Assembly: GCA_009760855.2 (NCBI GenBank)
Contig: WPIO01000010.1
Coordinates: 6,299,501-6,363,500, forward strand
Length of the DNA stretch: 64,000 bases
Direction of reading: 5' to 3'
Source: Cristatella mucedo
Taxonomy: Eukaryota; Bryozoa; Phylactolaemata; Cristatellidae
The position numbers and the translations under genes were made by a program. The notes below the pieces were generated by a model, which searched no databases, was not told the origin of the DNA, and was given only the letters and a program-made list of their open reading frames with translations. Of this stretch, positions 22,771-41,785 are shown in pieces (the first letter of the stretch is position 1; each line of letters begins with the position of its first letter).

Positions 22771-23904
22771 TATACTATTTTGACGTCCGCATCCCTAGCT
22801 CAATTTCGCCGCTTTAGTTATGGCACAATATTGCAGACCTCGCTGAACGACCCTGTTGAAACTGATAGGGACCGCAGGCGCAAGGCGGCGTTAAGCCGTA
22901 CCGCACACAGCAGACTCCCGTGGCTGTGACAACCTTGGGTTGGGAAAACTATCGTCGTTTTGGGCTTCGGCGACTGAGACGACGCTTGCACGTGGACAGG
23001 ATCTCGGCTTTGGCACATCCGGCAAGCAAGATTACACATTAAAGCTATGCTATGGCTTTATTCACAGCAAGGAGCGCTTTGCATTCGTGGCTTCGGAGAA
23101 TGAAAGCAGCTTGCGCGATGTTAGGGAGACGTAGCTAAAATACTATTGTATTCGCACATGCATAATCAGCTTGCTCAGTGATTCAATTACTTCTGAGTCT
23201 CAGTCAAGAGTGCATCGCACGAATTCAGCCTATTTGCTGTAAGTGTAAGGGCTGCTGCGCCTTTACCTTAAGATTGGCTCAGAAGTTTCTAATATAGAAC
23301 TAAATTCTTTATTGACTAATTAGATCATTTTCGTACGCAATAGCTTAGCCGGAATTTTAGAACGAGCGGCTAAGCCTCGACCTGATACGATGAGGTACAA
23401 GATCAAGGCCATCGTCGCAAAACCAATACGGAAGAATTTTTTAGTCTTCCTGTTTGAAAGCTGTTATCACCCATTTTTGGAGACCCTAAAGCTACGCTTG
23501 AAAGCCTCTAACGAATCCCCAGGTGAAAAAAATCCGTATTTGGAGAGCTTGAAGAAGCTGCACCCAAAGCACCCCATTCAATAGCTGGCCTCGGTCGAAA
23601 CAAATGAATTCTTTAGCAAAACTAACTATGTGATCACTCCCTCAAAAAATGACGGCCCCTTCTCAGGAAATCTTTAATTAAAGCTCGCTGAAGACAACCC
23701 GCACTAGCTACTTTTTTTTTTAGCACCAAGTAACAAAAGTGGTAGCTCCGCTTAGGAGAAGCAATTTGAAGCTGCAGGCCCGCTGCCTGCGGGAAAGCCT
23801 CCGAGGCCGCTCTCTCAGCTGGCTTAGATCCATAGCAGCTGGTTAGAATTCAGCCAGGCTCACACGGGGAGGGCCTACTGGGCTTTCGGGGACGAGAATG
23901 GCTA
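22771..23904. other. Intergenic, nothing recognised
   Basis: A unique-looking stretch. The open frames are short and without family resemblance. I see no repeat shared with the rest of the window. Confidence 0.4.
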
Positions 23905-24085
23905 TAGGAAGAGCCCACTAGGTAAGGCGTTTGCTTTTTAACACCTCGGTCCCGACATCGTGAGGTCGAATTCTGCGGTGGGCGATCCTTTATTGCAGCT
24001 GCAAACGGTGGTGATAGCCTTAAGGGCTCTTCTGCTGCTATACAACAGATGCTGTTAAATCGGCTGGTAATTATAACTAATACAT
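23905..24085 (+). mobile_element. SINE family A
   Basis: The A box CCACTAGGTAAGGCGTTTGC, a diverged B box (GAGGTCGAATTCTGCGG), GCAAACGGTGGTGATAGCC, and TATACAACAGATGCTGTTAA near the 3' end. Confidence 0.82.
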
Positions 24086-24324
24086 TTTGCTCGTTTGGCA
24101 CTCCTCGGTCCCGGTCTGCAGCAGCCGGAAATGACGTAACTATTTTTTTTATAGCTTTATAAAAAGTGGAAGCTCCCTTAGAGAGAAGCAACATGTGCAT
24201 CCTTCTTCAAGCCTATGGAGCCGCTACCTTAAGCAGCCAGAGAGCCAAGCAACCAGCTGGAAGGGGCTACAGGGGTTCTGGGGGATACAGGAGAAAAGGA
24301 AATGTTCGCGGCAACGAGAAGGTT

Positions 24325-24537
24325 AATAATAATCATAATAATACATTTGTATAGCATCCTCAGAGAACTGAGTCTCTTTTGAGGCACTTAACAAAGGTTG
24401 TATAGAAAACATTCCCAAATGATTGGTGGTTGCATCCGAAACCAGCAAGCACAGTTTGAGCACGCATATGCCCACAAAGAGCGAATCACAAGGACCGACT
24501 AAATGCTGTAATAAACAGGTGTATTTTAAGCTTCTTT
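24325..24537 (-). mobile_element. LINE family 1 3' end, minus copy of a head-to-head pair
   Basis: The left edge is an ATAAT-rich tail and then GTATAGCATCCTCAGAGAAC, the reverse complement of the family 3' end. It runs to the AAACAGGTGTATTTTAAGCT segment. It then abuts a plus-strand copy at 24,538. Confidence 0.8.
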
Positions 24538-25157
24538 ATCTGCAGCTTGGCTTGTCTGTCGTGAGCGTCGCAGTTACCACATCACACCACTTCTCGCCGA
24601 CCTGCAATGGCTACCAGTCAAGCAATGGATCAACTTCAAAATTTTGTCGCTCACTTTTAGGTCCCTTCAGCCTTTGGCTCCAGCCTACCTATCAGATCTA
24701 CTCTCTCACCAGGCTCAGCATCGGACCACCCGCTTTTCGGAATCTAAGTGGTTACCTATACCTCGTGCAATCCTCAAATCCTTTGGAGACCGTGCCTTTA
24801 GTTTGTATGTTCCCAAAGCCCAGAACTCACTCCCGACGTCCGTCACCACATCCCCTGACTTGACCAAATTTAAAAAGAAATTAAAAACGCACCTATTTAA
24901 GACAGCATTTAGAGGGTCTCTTTAATTTGTCCTTTATGTGCTTATGCGTGCTGACACTGTTGCATGCTGCCACTAACCACACTAGCATGCTGACCCTGTG
25001 CATGTCACCCCTAATCATATTATTCTTGTTGTTTATCAAGCATGATACCACTCACCATTCCATCGTATTTCCTTTGCAGCAAATGTAAAGCGCCTAGGAA
25101 GAGATTGAGTTCCCCGAGGGCGCTTTATCAAGTTTATCAAGTTATTATTATTATTAT
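24538..25157 (+). mobile_element. LINE family 1, plus copy of a head-to-head pair
   Basis: It starts in the reverse transcriptase C-terminal region (CAGCTTGGCTTGTCTGTCGT) and reads SLQPLAPAYLSDLLSHQAQH, then KAQNSLPTSVTTSPDL. The 3' UTR, stem-loop and ATTATTATTATTATT tail are present. Confidence 0.88.
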
Positions 25158-25159
25158 TT

Positions 25160-25490
25160 ATAAATGTCGTCATGTCAAGGGACGATATTTTTACGTACGT
25201 CGGTTGTGTGTTCCAGGCTTTGGGAACATACGAGCTAAGTGCACGGTCTTCAAAGGATTTAAGGCTCCTACGAGAGCTCAACGATCCAATTCAGTACAGA
25301 TTTTTGGACGATTCTAACTAAGACCGGTGGGGGAGTAGTTCTGGTAGAGAGGCTGGAACCATAGAATGAAGGAACCTAAACGTAATTGACAGAACCTTGA
25401 AGTCGATACGCTGCTTGATAGGGAGCCACTACAGGTCGCCGAGAAGTCGCGTGATGTGGCAACTGCGACGCTCACGACAGACAATTTAGG
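25160..25490 (-). mobile_element. LINE family 1 internal fragment
   Basis: Directly after the ATT tail of the previous copy comes a minus-strand piece lacking its own 3' end (CCAGGCTTTGGGAACATACG, then CGCTCACGACAGACAA). It is either a second insertion into the tail or a rearranged part of the same array. Confidence 0.7.
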
Positions 25491-26078
25491 ACGTTTGCTA
25501 CTTTGGTAGAGGCAGCCCGGCCCAGAACCGTCAGACAGAACCGGATGAGGGGGCGTTAGGCTATAGCCACCAAGCCCTCTTCTAGGCACCATTGTTTATA
25601 CTTGTACCGACAGGTTTTTACAATCGTGATCTGAAGGAGAAGGTCCAATGGGTTGGGAGTCCACGATAAAAAGAACAGCTCCCTCCCCGAGGCCGAGGAC
25701 TCGTGAGGATCGTCCGCCCAGAAGCTACTTCGCTCGAATCTCTACCGGCTTCCTCTGGCGTGCTCCATGACCTTCCTTTATTGCCCTAATAATTTACCTA
25801 GCAGTGCACCGAGCCCAAGACCTGCCTTTACGATTTACTCAGCTTAGTGCACAGCTCACAACTTGCAAGGCCTGGCACACAGACAACTTCCGACTCGATT
25901 TCTTCCAGTTCAGAGCACCCTGCTACCCAGCAATATCTTCGCTAGATGTGTTATACATTTTTTTCAATAGTCTTAGGTACCCATTTTTCGCCCCTGATCC
26001 AGGGCCCGGGATATATGCCCCCTGCACCCTTCGGTACGCCAGTGTACAGATGCAGTTCGCGAGTTGCTTATGGGCTCT
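25491..26078. other. Intergenic, nothing recognised
   Basis: About 0.6 kb between LINE and SINE fragments. No coding signal or known repeat is visible. Confidence 0.35.
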
Positions 26079-26196
26079 AGCTGATTTAACAGCCTATTTT
26101 GTATAGCGACAGATCTCCCACTGAGTGATTCAAATCCACGACCTGGGGACCGAGGTCGTGAAAACAACCACCTTACCTAGTGAGCCATCATGGCCC
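26079..26196 (-). mobile_element. SINE family A, partial
   Basis: Reverse complement of the family. GCTGATTTAACAGCC is at the tail side and CACCTTACCTAGTGAGCCAT is the A box. The central body is deleted between the tail and the B box. Confidence 0.75.
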
Positions 26197-26587
26197 CTCC
26201 TCACCTGCCGCCCTGCCCCGGTCTTCGCAGTAACGCTGCTGCTAGCAGGTATCGATGCAGATTATGCCTAACTCTAGACTATGCTCTAAATTCATGGTAG
26301 CCTCCGTAAGCTGCCGATTAAACTTCATGTCTTGTCGCTCAGAGTACTCTCAGGACAGTAGGTCCAACGAATTTCCGCAATCAATCGCAATCCCAACTAA
26401 TTGTTTTGAGGGAATATTGTAGTGGCTGTATCCGCATCACATCCAGTGTGTCTATACATAACCGAACGATCTCACCTTGAACTGCAGTACAACACTGGAT
26501 GACTCAGGAAACAGACACATTTATTGAGCCGCAGACCACAGCTGACTGGCTGGATATCACGAGTTGCTAGGCCAATTGAACTCTTCC

Positions 26588-27245
26588 AATGTAATGTAAT
26601 GTATCTCAGTCAGTAACTCCACAAAGTCATAAAAACCATGTGGGTGTTACGCAGGAGAGTTTTGTATAGCCCACTCACAGCCTAAGCGGCTTTCGGTACG
26701 CATTCGGTACCCAACAGACTTCGTCTCACGCAACAAAGAGAAAGTGGGAAGCATAGCAGAGTTAGGAGAGCAGTTGAGGTAGTGAGTGGCATAGAAGTAG
26801 CAGTTCAGGACCGCTGAAAAAGATGTGCCATAGTCTGCAGTTGGAAAGTAGTTGTCGTTGCGTAAGAATTGTGGAAGCGAGTTCCACAGTCTAGGACCTG
26901 CAGAGCAAAAGCTTCTGTCGCCAACTGTCTTTAAGCGGAGGAATGGGACAGCTAATTTATTGTCCACACAGGACCTGAGGGCTCGAACAGGCTGAAACTG
27001 ATGCAGCAGTTCAGCTAGGTACGAAGGAGCTAAGCCGTGGCGGGCCTTGTGGGTCAGCGTAAGAACTTTGCTCCGTATCCTTTGCTCAACCGGCAACCAA
27101 CCTAGCTCTTTCAGCAGAGGTGACACGTGCTCAAACCGCTGGGACTTGAAGACCAGCCTTGCAGCCATATTCATAGTCCGCTGTAGTGGCATAATAGCTT
27201 TCTTTGGCAGCCCAGCCAAAAGGGAATTACAATAATCAAGCCGAG
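26588..27245 (-). mobile_element. LINE family 2, 5'-truncated copy
   Basis: The minus-strand frame 26,647-27,219 reads VSPLLKELGWLPVEQRIRSK, ARHGLAPSYLAELLHQFQPV and SAGPRLWNSLPQFL. This is the C-terminal tail of a CR1/L2-like reverse transcriptase, clearly different from family 1. The 3' end lies to the left with a TGTAATGTAATGTATC tail (ACATT type on the element strand). Confidence 0.85.
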
Positions 27246-27682
27246 ACAGAACTAAAGAGCTAGTTAAATTTTTTACAAGCCACTTTGGGAGACAGCTTCT
27301 AAGACTACATCAGCTACGGCTGATCAAAGAATGCTCCTTAGAAGAGGCCAAAGGCATTACAATTTTTATACTAAATCACTTGCTCAGCCAATAGCGATCA
27401 TTTAGGACAACTATCTATTTAACCTGTTTGTTGCTTAAACTTTGTCAGTATTGGCTAGGGTCTATGTTTTGTTGTTAGCTACGTTATTAAAGATCTTAAT
27501 TTCCTTAACCATTGACTGGCGATTGGCTTCACGGCAGCACTGCGTCTCACATATTGTACTAAGCAGTCGTTCTTGTAAGCCCATCAAATTTTATGCCGTT
27601 GCACTGACGTGTTCTCGTGCTGTGAGGTGCAAAGACGCTGTTAATCGAAATCAACAGCAATTTGAAAAATTACAAACATATT
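27246..27682. other. Intergenic, nothing recognised
   Basis: AT-rich. The only open frame above 60 codons (27,442-27,684) lacks family resemblance. Confidence 0.35.
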
Positions 27683-27815
27683 AGCTGATTTAACAGCCTC
27701 GTTTTATAGCAACAGAAGAGCCTTAATGGCTATCGCCACCGCTTGCAGTTGACAATACAGGATCTTACACTGCAGGATTCGAACCCACGACACCGATCGT
27801 GAAGAACGAGCACTC
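27683..27815 (-). mobile_element. SINE family A
   Basis: Reverse-complement body (GCTATCGCCACCGCTTGCAG) and B box (GGATTCGAACCCACGAC). The head is diverged. Confidence 0.8.
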
Positions 27816-28021
27816 CTCATGGGCATCAATCCATTTTACTTCAACGCAAGTTCACTACAGATTTGCTTCGTGAGGCTCCAAATTGGATTGAATACGACAT
27901 TACTAAGTATTTTATTAACGCACAATTTCGCACCATTCTGCAGTGGACTGCGAACTCATGCAGTCCACTGCAATAGATTGCAGCGGCCCGGGCCAATACC
28001 GAAAATCACCGAAATAAAATA

Positions 28022-28180
28022 TTAGCTGATTCAACAGCCTTATTTGTATAGCCGAGGAAAGAGCCTTAAGAGCTATTTCCACCGCCGGCAGTTGGCAATA
28101 AAGGATCTCCCACTGCAGGATTCGAACCCACAATATCGGTCATTAAGAGCAATCACCTTACCTCCTTGGGCTGCAATCTG
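28022..28180 (-). mobile_element. SINE family A
   Basis: It reads TTAGCTGATTCAACAGCC, GCTATTTCCACCGCCGGCAG and GGATTCGAACCCACAATATC, then an A-box side CACCTTACCTCCTTGGGCTG. Confidence 0.82.
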
Positions 28181-29062
28181 CTGCATTTCACCGAAAAACA
28201 AAATAAATCCTAGGCCAAAGCTCTTTTGTGATTGCATATGGCAGCACGCTCTATAGCAAGTGTAACTACAAGATTTCACGAGAATTGCCACGGGCGTTCT
28301 TATGCAATGTGTTGCAATCGACTGCAACGTCGCGGGAAATACTGCAAGCCTCTTCAATCCGCCACACAATGCCCAGAAATAGTTCAAACCACCCTTCAAT
28401 TATTGTTGCATATGATGGCTCACTAGGTTTAGTTCACACCCACGTAAATTTAAGTAATTTCGCATCTTTGGTAATGTACGGCAATCACTAAAAAAGCACG
28501 TGCAAATAATCAAATTCCTTCTAATCCAGTAAGAATTGTCCTGAAATTGTCAACACGAAGCTCAAATTTAGACTGCGTATAATACTAGATACAGTTTTGA
28601 GTGCACCCAAACTGTTTCGCACGGTTGCACATGCGTGTTCTCAGATAATGCCCCGCTATCGACAGCAATGGACCTGTCGAATATCACAATCCATCGCAAA
28701 AAGACTATACATCATAAACTAGGAGCTAAGCTTTTGATTACACACTAATCTACTCTTCTTATTGTTTATAATATACTTGAAGATTTCGCTACAATGGCCT
28801 CGGGAATTTGCGAGCAATGCACTGCCACCGACTTCAACATCCTGTGTGTGCAAATACCGAAATCTATTGCATTCCGAAGAAGAATGCACCTACATTGGAT
28901 TCATAAGGCTCTAATATCAAATAAATATTACTACGCATTCTGTTTTAAGTGCAACCGCAGGATTATTACCCAGTTTGCAGGTATCTTGGGCAATGCACGG
29001 CAGTTGGCAGAAACGGCCACGGCCAATACAGTAATCCATACCTAATCAACCGGAAATTAATT
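28181..29062. other. Intergenic, nothing recognised
   Basis: No coding signal. Several short phrases such as TGCAATCGACTGCAA recur in the wider 27.9-30.6 kb area, suggesting an old low-copy repeat that I cannot delimit. Confidence 0.3.
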
Positions 29063-29525
29063 ATAATAATTAAAATACATTTGATATAGCACCCTCAGAG
29101 AACTCGATCTCTTTCTAGGCACTTTAAATTTGGTGCAAAAAAGCACGATCGAATCGTTAGTGGCAGCATGCTCAATAAACAACAAGAATACCATAGTTTG
29201 GGGTGTAGTGCACAGGTCAGCACAACAGGTCAGCCCATTATTAACAGTGTCTGCACGGATTAGCACATCAACATCGAATCGCAGGGACCCACTATATGTT
29301 GTGATAAATAGATGCATTTTAAATTTCTTTTTAAATATTGTCAATTCAGGAGATGTCGTGATGCAAGTCTGAAGTGACTTCCAGGCTTTGAGAGCATGCG
29401 AACTAAAAGCACGGTCACCAAAGGATTTGAGGTTTGTACGAGGTATAGGTAAACGAAAAGATTCCGAAAAGCGGGTGTTACGATGCAGAGCCATGCGGAG
29501 GATTAGATCTGATAAATAAATAGAA
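29063..29525 (-). mobile_element. LINE family 1, 5'-truncated copy
   Basis: The left edge is an ATAATTAAAATACATTTG tail and then the reverse stem-loop. The minus frame reads SFGDRAFSSHALKAWKSLQT and FKKKFKMHLF. Confidence 0.82.
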
Positions 29526-31269
29526 TAGATGAGCGAATATTAATTTCTCATTGCTTGTCGCATTTCACTGTATTTAAAGTGCGCCGGCATGGTCGTAAGC
29601 CATTTTTCCCGAGTTTACTCTCGAACAATGCAAGGCAGTTAACGGCGATGGCGTGGGAAAATACGGGAATCTATTGTGCTCCGTCGAAAATCACCACAAA
29701 ATGACTGGGCGTTTCATTTGTCACCGAGTGTCGCATGCACCATTGTGGTTTACTACTGCAGAAATATAGCCACTCGCATACCTCCTCAATAAACAGATAA
29801 GGCACCATTTATCGGTTTAAACTCACCATTTTTCAGACTAATAACATATCTGTCTATTTAAGTGAATAACATTGCAGCAGGGGCAAGTAAAAAGCTGCCC
29901 CCAGGCTTTGCAGCCGATTTCCAGGGAAAACACTAGCCAATGACTTTGAGCTTTGGTCTGGACACTGTACACACAGCTCAGTGTTATGTGTTATGCTAAT
30001 CAAATGTTGTGAAGGTAAATTATGGTCGGTTTGTGCTGGAATGAATTAGATGAATGTTTTAGCCCAGGCGATTGTAGGAGACTGCGATGCATAGTATGGG
30101 CATACTGCGATGCATAGTATGGGCATGAACAAATCCCGAAATATTTCCTGTATACTAAAAAAAGTGCAGTCCAACAAGCTGTACAAATTGAAAATCTTCC
30201 TTCTGATCTCTGTTAATTGTTTGGTGGTCTCTGGCTGTTTAACATTGCCTTGCATTTAAGTAGCGTTCTGGATATGTGCAGCTCATTAGAAGACAATACG
30301 TAATACTCAAAATATTCAAAATAGCTCCCTGGCCTAAATCATATTTTATTGTAGCATGAGCTAAAATGTTAGCTGCATCGAGGTGATTTCTGAAGGATCT
30401 GCGGTAGGTACGAGTGGATAGTAGTGTTTGCACGCACCGCCGCTGCATTTGAATGGCGTGTATTGGCCGTGAATGAACAAGCTCAATATCTGAAGATTCT
30501 GAGGATTCACTTCTGTGCATCGTTCAATCCAAATTGAATTTTCTCCCAGCCAATTTCTGGACGATTTGCGATAGATTGCAACGAACTGCGGTATTGACCC
30601 TTGCCGCTCCAATCGATTGCAATGCGATGCCCGAGATCGTAAGAGCCAATAAGGTTAACATGATGTGATCAAACTTCAAAAGCATTGCTCTGGAGATCTC
30701 AAGCTAAACTTGAGCTCTTCATTCAATTTTTTGCACTCGCCAAACCTTTGACGCTCCGCTCGGTCAAGCGCCAGGCGGTGGCTTGGTTCCAAAACCATAT
30801 CCTCTTTGCGGCGCTTAACTGTGGCAGAAAGCGCGAATTTTCGTGAGCGTCGGTTTAAAGGTTACGGCTAGCTACCGAACTGGGTAAAAAAAAGTAGTAG
30901 TATATCTGCAAAGTATTCGCATGGAATGAGATATTTTCCACCTCTGACTTGCCACTGTCGCAGTTTCGCTGGAAAGGAGGATTTCAAGCGTGGAAGGCAA
31001 TGCCTATAGCAAGCATTGAAGTAACAAAGCCATTTAATTGTCATCTAATTCCCTGCTAGTTTTTGCACGCTCGCCCGAGACCAGTTTCCTTTTGCAGCGT
31101 GCATTTTAGTGACGGCCAGTGTTGAAACGGGTGGCTGGTCGCGTGTCACAAATAACTGGCATGCATCGCTTGCACAGGTTATTCGAAGCTCCGAGGACGC
31201 GCTTATGTACGTCAGAGCGATTAAACGAGTGAACGGTAGCATGCATTTCTGGTGCGAACTAGCTTAATG
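29526..31269. other. Intergenic, nothing recognised
   Basis: 1.7 kb without coding signal. The only structured item is the 23-bp tandem duplication at 30,081. Confidence 0.35.
30081..30126. repeat. 23-bp perfect tandem duplication
   Basis: ACTGCGATGCATAGTATGGGCAT occurs twice in direct succession (the unit is given by its two ends: ACTGCGATGC and TATGGGCAT). It is identical, so it is recent. Confidence 0.9.
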
Positions 31270-31531
31270 TTATGTAGCACCCAGAAACTGCTGTGCTGAT
31301 GCGCTGCTGGTGTTGTATTGCTGTGGCTCCGGCGTTGAAAGTTCTCGTGGAGTCTCCCATGGAGACACAGCGTGGCGAGAGCGGTGAACGAGACTACCTT
31401 TATTTCTCTCAACGCATACATATACGAGGGGTGGATGACTAACAGCAGACAAATAAAGAAATATAACACACATTAGTGGTCTGACGCTGAGCTGCGTCAA
31501 TGGCCTAACTATTGGCCGCAGGTGAGGCATG

Positions 31532-31585
31532 TACATTAGTGTCAACGCGCTGTTCTAATAGCAATAGCACAATGCATCAAGCTCA
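31532..31585. repeat. 54-bp direct repeat, left copy
   Basis: TACATTAGTGTCAACGCGCT through AATGCATCAAGC aligns over about 54 bp, at roughly four-fifths identity by eye, with 32,585-32,638. The pair brackets the unidentified coding-like unit. Confidence 0.75.
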
Positions 31586-31855
31586 CACAACATCCCTTCC
31601 CTCATAGAAAATAGATCTCATAGTCCACCAGCCTGGCTTGGAAGGGTCAGCCCTTACGACTTGAAAGGCGTGTAGCCATTGGCTCCCCGCGCTCTCCTCT
31701 ATTGCGTACTCAGGTGATGCCCCCCCCCCGAAGCTTACGTTGTTGCCCAGTCCAACGGTATGTCGCACGAGTTCTGTCAGGAAGTTTAAACATTGAAGAG
31801 TTCCGACCGACTTAAATGGGGTGCAGGCTAAGTGGCAGCCACTCACAGGAGGCAC
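31583..31855 (-). pseudogene. Unidentified coding-like frame, 3' part of the 31.6-32.6 kb unit
   Basis: A 90-codon minus frame ending in GWWTMRSIFYEGRDVV and TAG or an equivalent stop, directly before the 54-bp repeat. It contains CTPFKSVGTLQCLNFLTELV and SAGSQWLHAFQVVRADPSKP. The Trp/Cys-containing composition looks like real protein, not noise. A minus-strand AATAAA occurs further downstream near 31,400. I do not recognise the family. A transposon polyprotein C-terminus or a decayed host exon are both possible. Confidence 0.4.
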
Positions 31856-31993
31856 ACGTCAGCCCCGGCCCTCACGAGCAGCCGGTCATAGATGCTGCCC
31901 ACCTTTAGGCAAAGCTGGGACACAGCTTCCGCTGTCCGGCAGTTCCCGCAGGTCACCTCCGTGCAAGCCCGATGGCCGGTCTCATGCGCTCAT
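31852..31993 (-). pseudogene. Unidentified Cys-rich coding-like frame, middle part
   Basis: It reads HRACTEVTCGNCRTAEAVSQ and then LCLKVGSIYDRLLVRAGADV before TGA at CLL. C-x4-C-x2-C spacing suggests a small metal-binding segment, but it is incomplete. It joins the 3' part in another frame, possibly across CCT|GTGAGT if that is a donor, or by a frameshift. Confidence 0.35.
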
Positions 31994-32060
31994 CGCCGGC
32001 CGATCCGGCCCTGCGAAAACCACTCCGGCTCATTATTATGGTCTCGTCGTTCTCGGGGTT

Positions 32061-32593
32061 CTACCCCGCCGAATCGATCGCATGGTTGTGCGCAGAGACG
32101 CTCGTGTGGTGGGTACTCTCCGCTGCTACGACGCTATCGCGGCCGCGCTTTTCCGCCGAGAGGTCGCTCTCGCAGGCTACCTGCTCCTCGTCGCCGGCTT
32201 CTATCGCCTCGCCGCTGAATGCTATCTCGTGGTGCTCCTCTGTACTCTGCGCTGAGACGCTCGTGCGGGTGCTCCCACACAACAAGACGCTTTCGCCGAT
32301 GCGCTTCGTGGCCGAGACGTCGCTGTCTCGGGGGCTCTCTGCCGCCGAGATGCTCTCCGCCGCTACGAAGCTCTCGCTGCTGCTATTTGCCGCCGAGACG
32401 TCGCTCTCGCGCGGGCGCTCTTCGCCGTCGCGACGCCCTCGCTGCTGCGCTTCGCCACAGCTCTCGCGCGGCGGACCACGTGCGCCTCTTCGAAAGCTAC
32501 TGTCGCCTAGCCGCTGACCGCTATCGCCTCGCGCCTCTGTTGGCCACTGTTTTCTCAGCAGTTGATAGTGAGATCGGCTGGTGATACATTAGT
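32061..32593 (-). pseudogene. Unidentified acidic Ser-rich open frame, 5' part
   Basis: A minus-strand frame stays open for about 177 codons with no ATG, GTG or TTG in its first half, so it is easily missed. It is built of irregular repeats around ESDVSA, DSDVSA, ESDLSA, RTSVSA and HTSVSA, separated by 20-35 residues. The plus-strand frames over it are antisense shadows. It ends in HNHAIDSAG and TAG. It is a low-complexity coding-like exon or a decayed element ORF. I cannot assign a family. Confidence 0.35.
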
Positions 32594-32638
32594 TTCCAGG
32601 CGCTGCTCTAATTACAACAGCAGAATGCATCAGGATCA
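32585..32638. repeat. 54-bp direct repeat, right copy
   Basis: Partner of 31,532-31,585 in the same orientation, about 1,053 bp away. Similarity ends outside the block, so these are not full LTRs. Confidence 0.75.
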
Positions 32639-32698
32639 GAAAACAGTGGACGTAGTACCGGCTAGGCTACTGCTCAGCCTCAGTCACATCTGCTCTTA

Positions 32699-32899
32699 GC
32701 TGTAGGAGTACGATCCTTGAGCGTATCGGTAACCGGTCGCGTATTGGTAGCCATAGTTCGTGTTGATGCTGTACATGTTCATCATAGACAGAGTATCGTA
32801 GTATGAATTGTAGGTCAAGTAGCTATAAGAGGCGAGGTAGCTGTATAAGCTGACGTAGCTGTAGTAGTAGTAGGAGGTGGCCGAGTAATACTGGGTCTG
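32699..32899 (-). pseudogene. Tyr-rich tail beyond the stop of dispanin copy 1
   Basis: In frame after the TGA at 32,902-32,900 come 67 codons to TAA at 32,698-32,696. They include QTQYYSATSYYYYSYVSLYS and end YGYQYATGYRYAQGSYSYS. About a third of the residues are Tyr. The part near the end is similar in DNA to the region beyond copy 2, so it was probably once coding. Confidence 0.55.
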
Positions 32900-41514
<8,615 letters not shown>

Positions 41515-41700
41515 TCTTTTGTCGCTGCGATGCTTGCGCTGCAGGCCAGTGAAGCTGAGTCTGGCGATGGCGTCCGGCTGTCCTCCGCAACCAGGACACT
41601 GTGTGCCGTGAGTCAACAAGGAGACCCGTTTGTGCTCTTAATAGGCCATTCGCGAGAACTATCTGCAACGAGCTGATGCGGATAGATGTTCAAACACCCA

Positions 41701-41785
41701 GCGACCATTCGAGGATGGCGACCCTCGGGTAAGGTGCTTGCCTTCAACGACTAAGTTCGTGGGCTCGAGCCCTTCGGTATATGCA
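41701..41785 (+). mobile_element. SINE family B, head only
   Basis: CCTCGGGTAAGGTGCTTGCC and GTTCGTGGGCTCGAGCCCTT match the A and B regions. The LINE-like tail is missing. Confidence 0.6.

Noticed and set aside
31972..32517. 181-codon plus-strand ORF
   Set aside because: Opposite strand of the ESDVSA-repeat frame. Its AETSLSRG repeats are the antisense reading. Neither strand is proven, but the minus strand fits the neighbouring frames better.
31532..32638. LTR retrotransposon with 54-bp LTRs
   Set aside because: Similarity stops outside the 54 bp. I see no primer-binding site, polypurine tract or protease/reverse transcriptase/integrase motifs. I kept it only as direct repeats around an unidentified unit.
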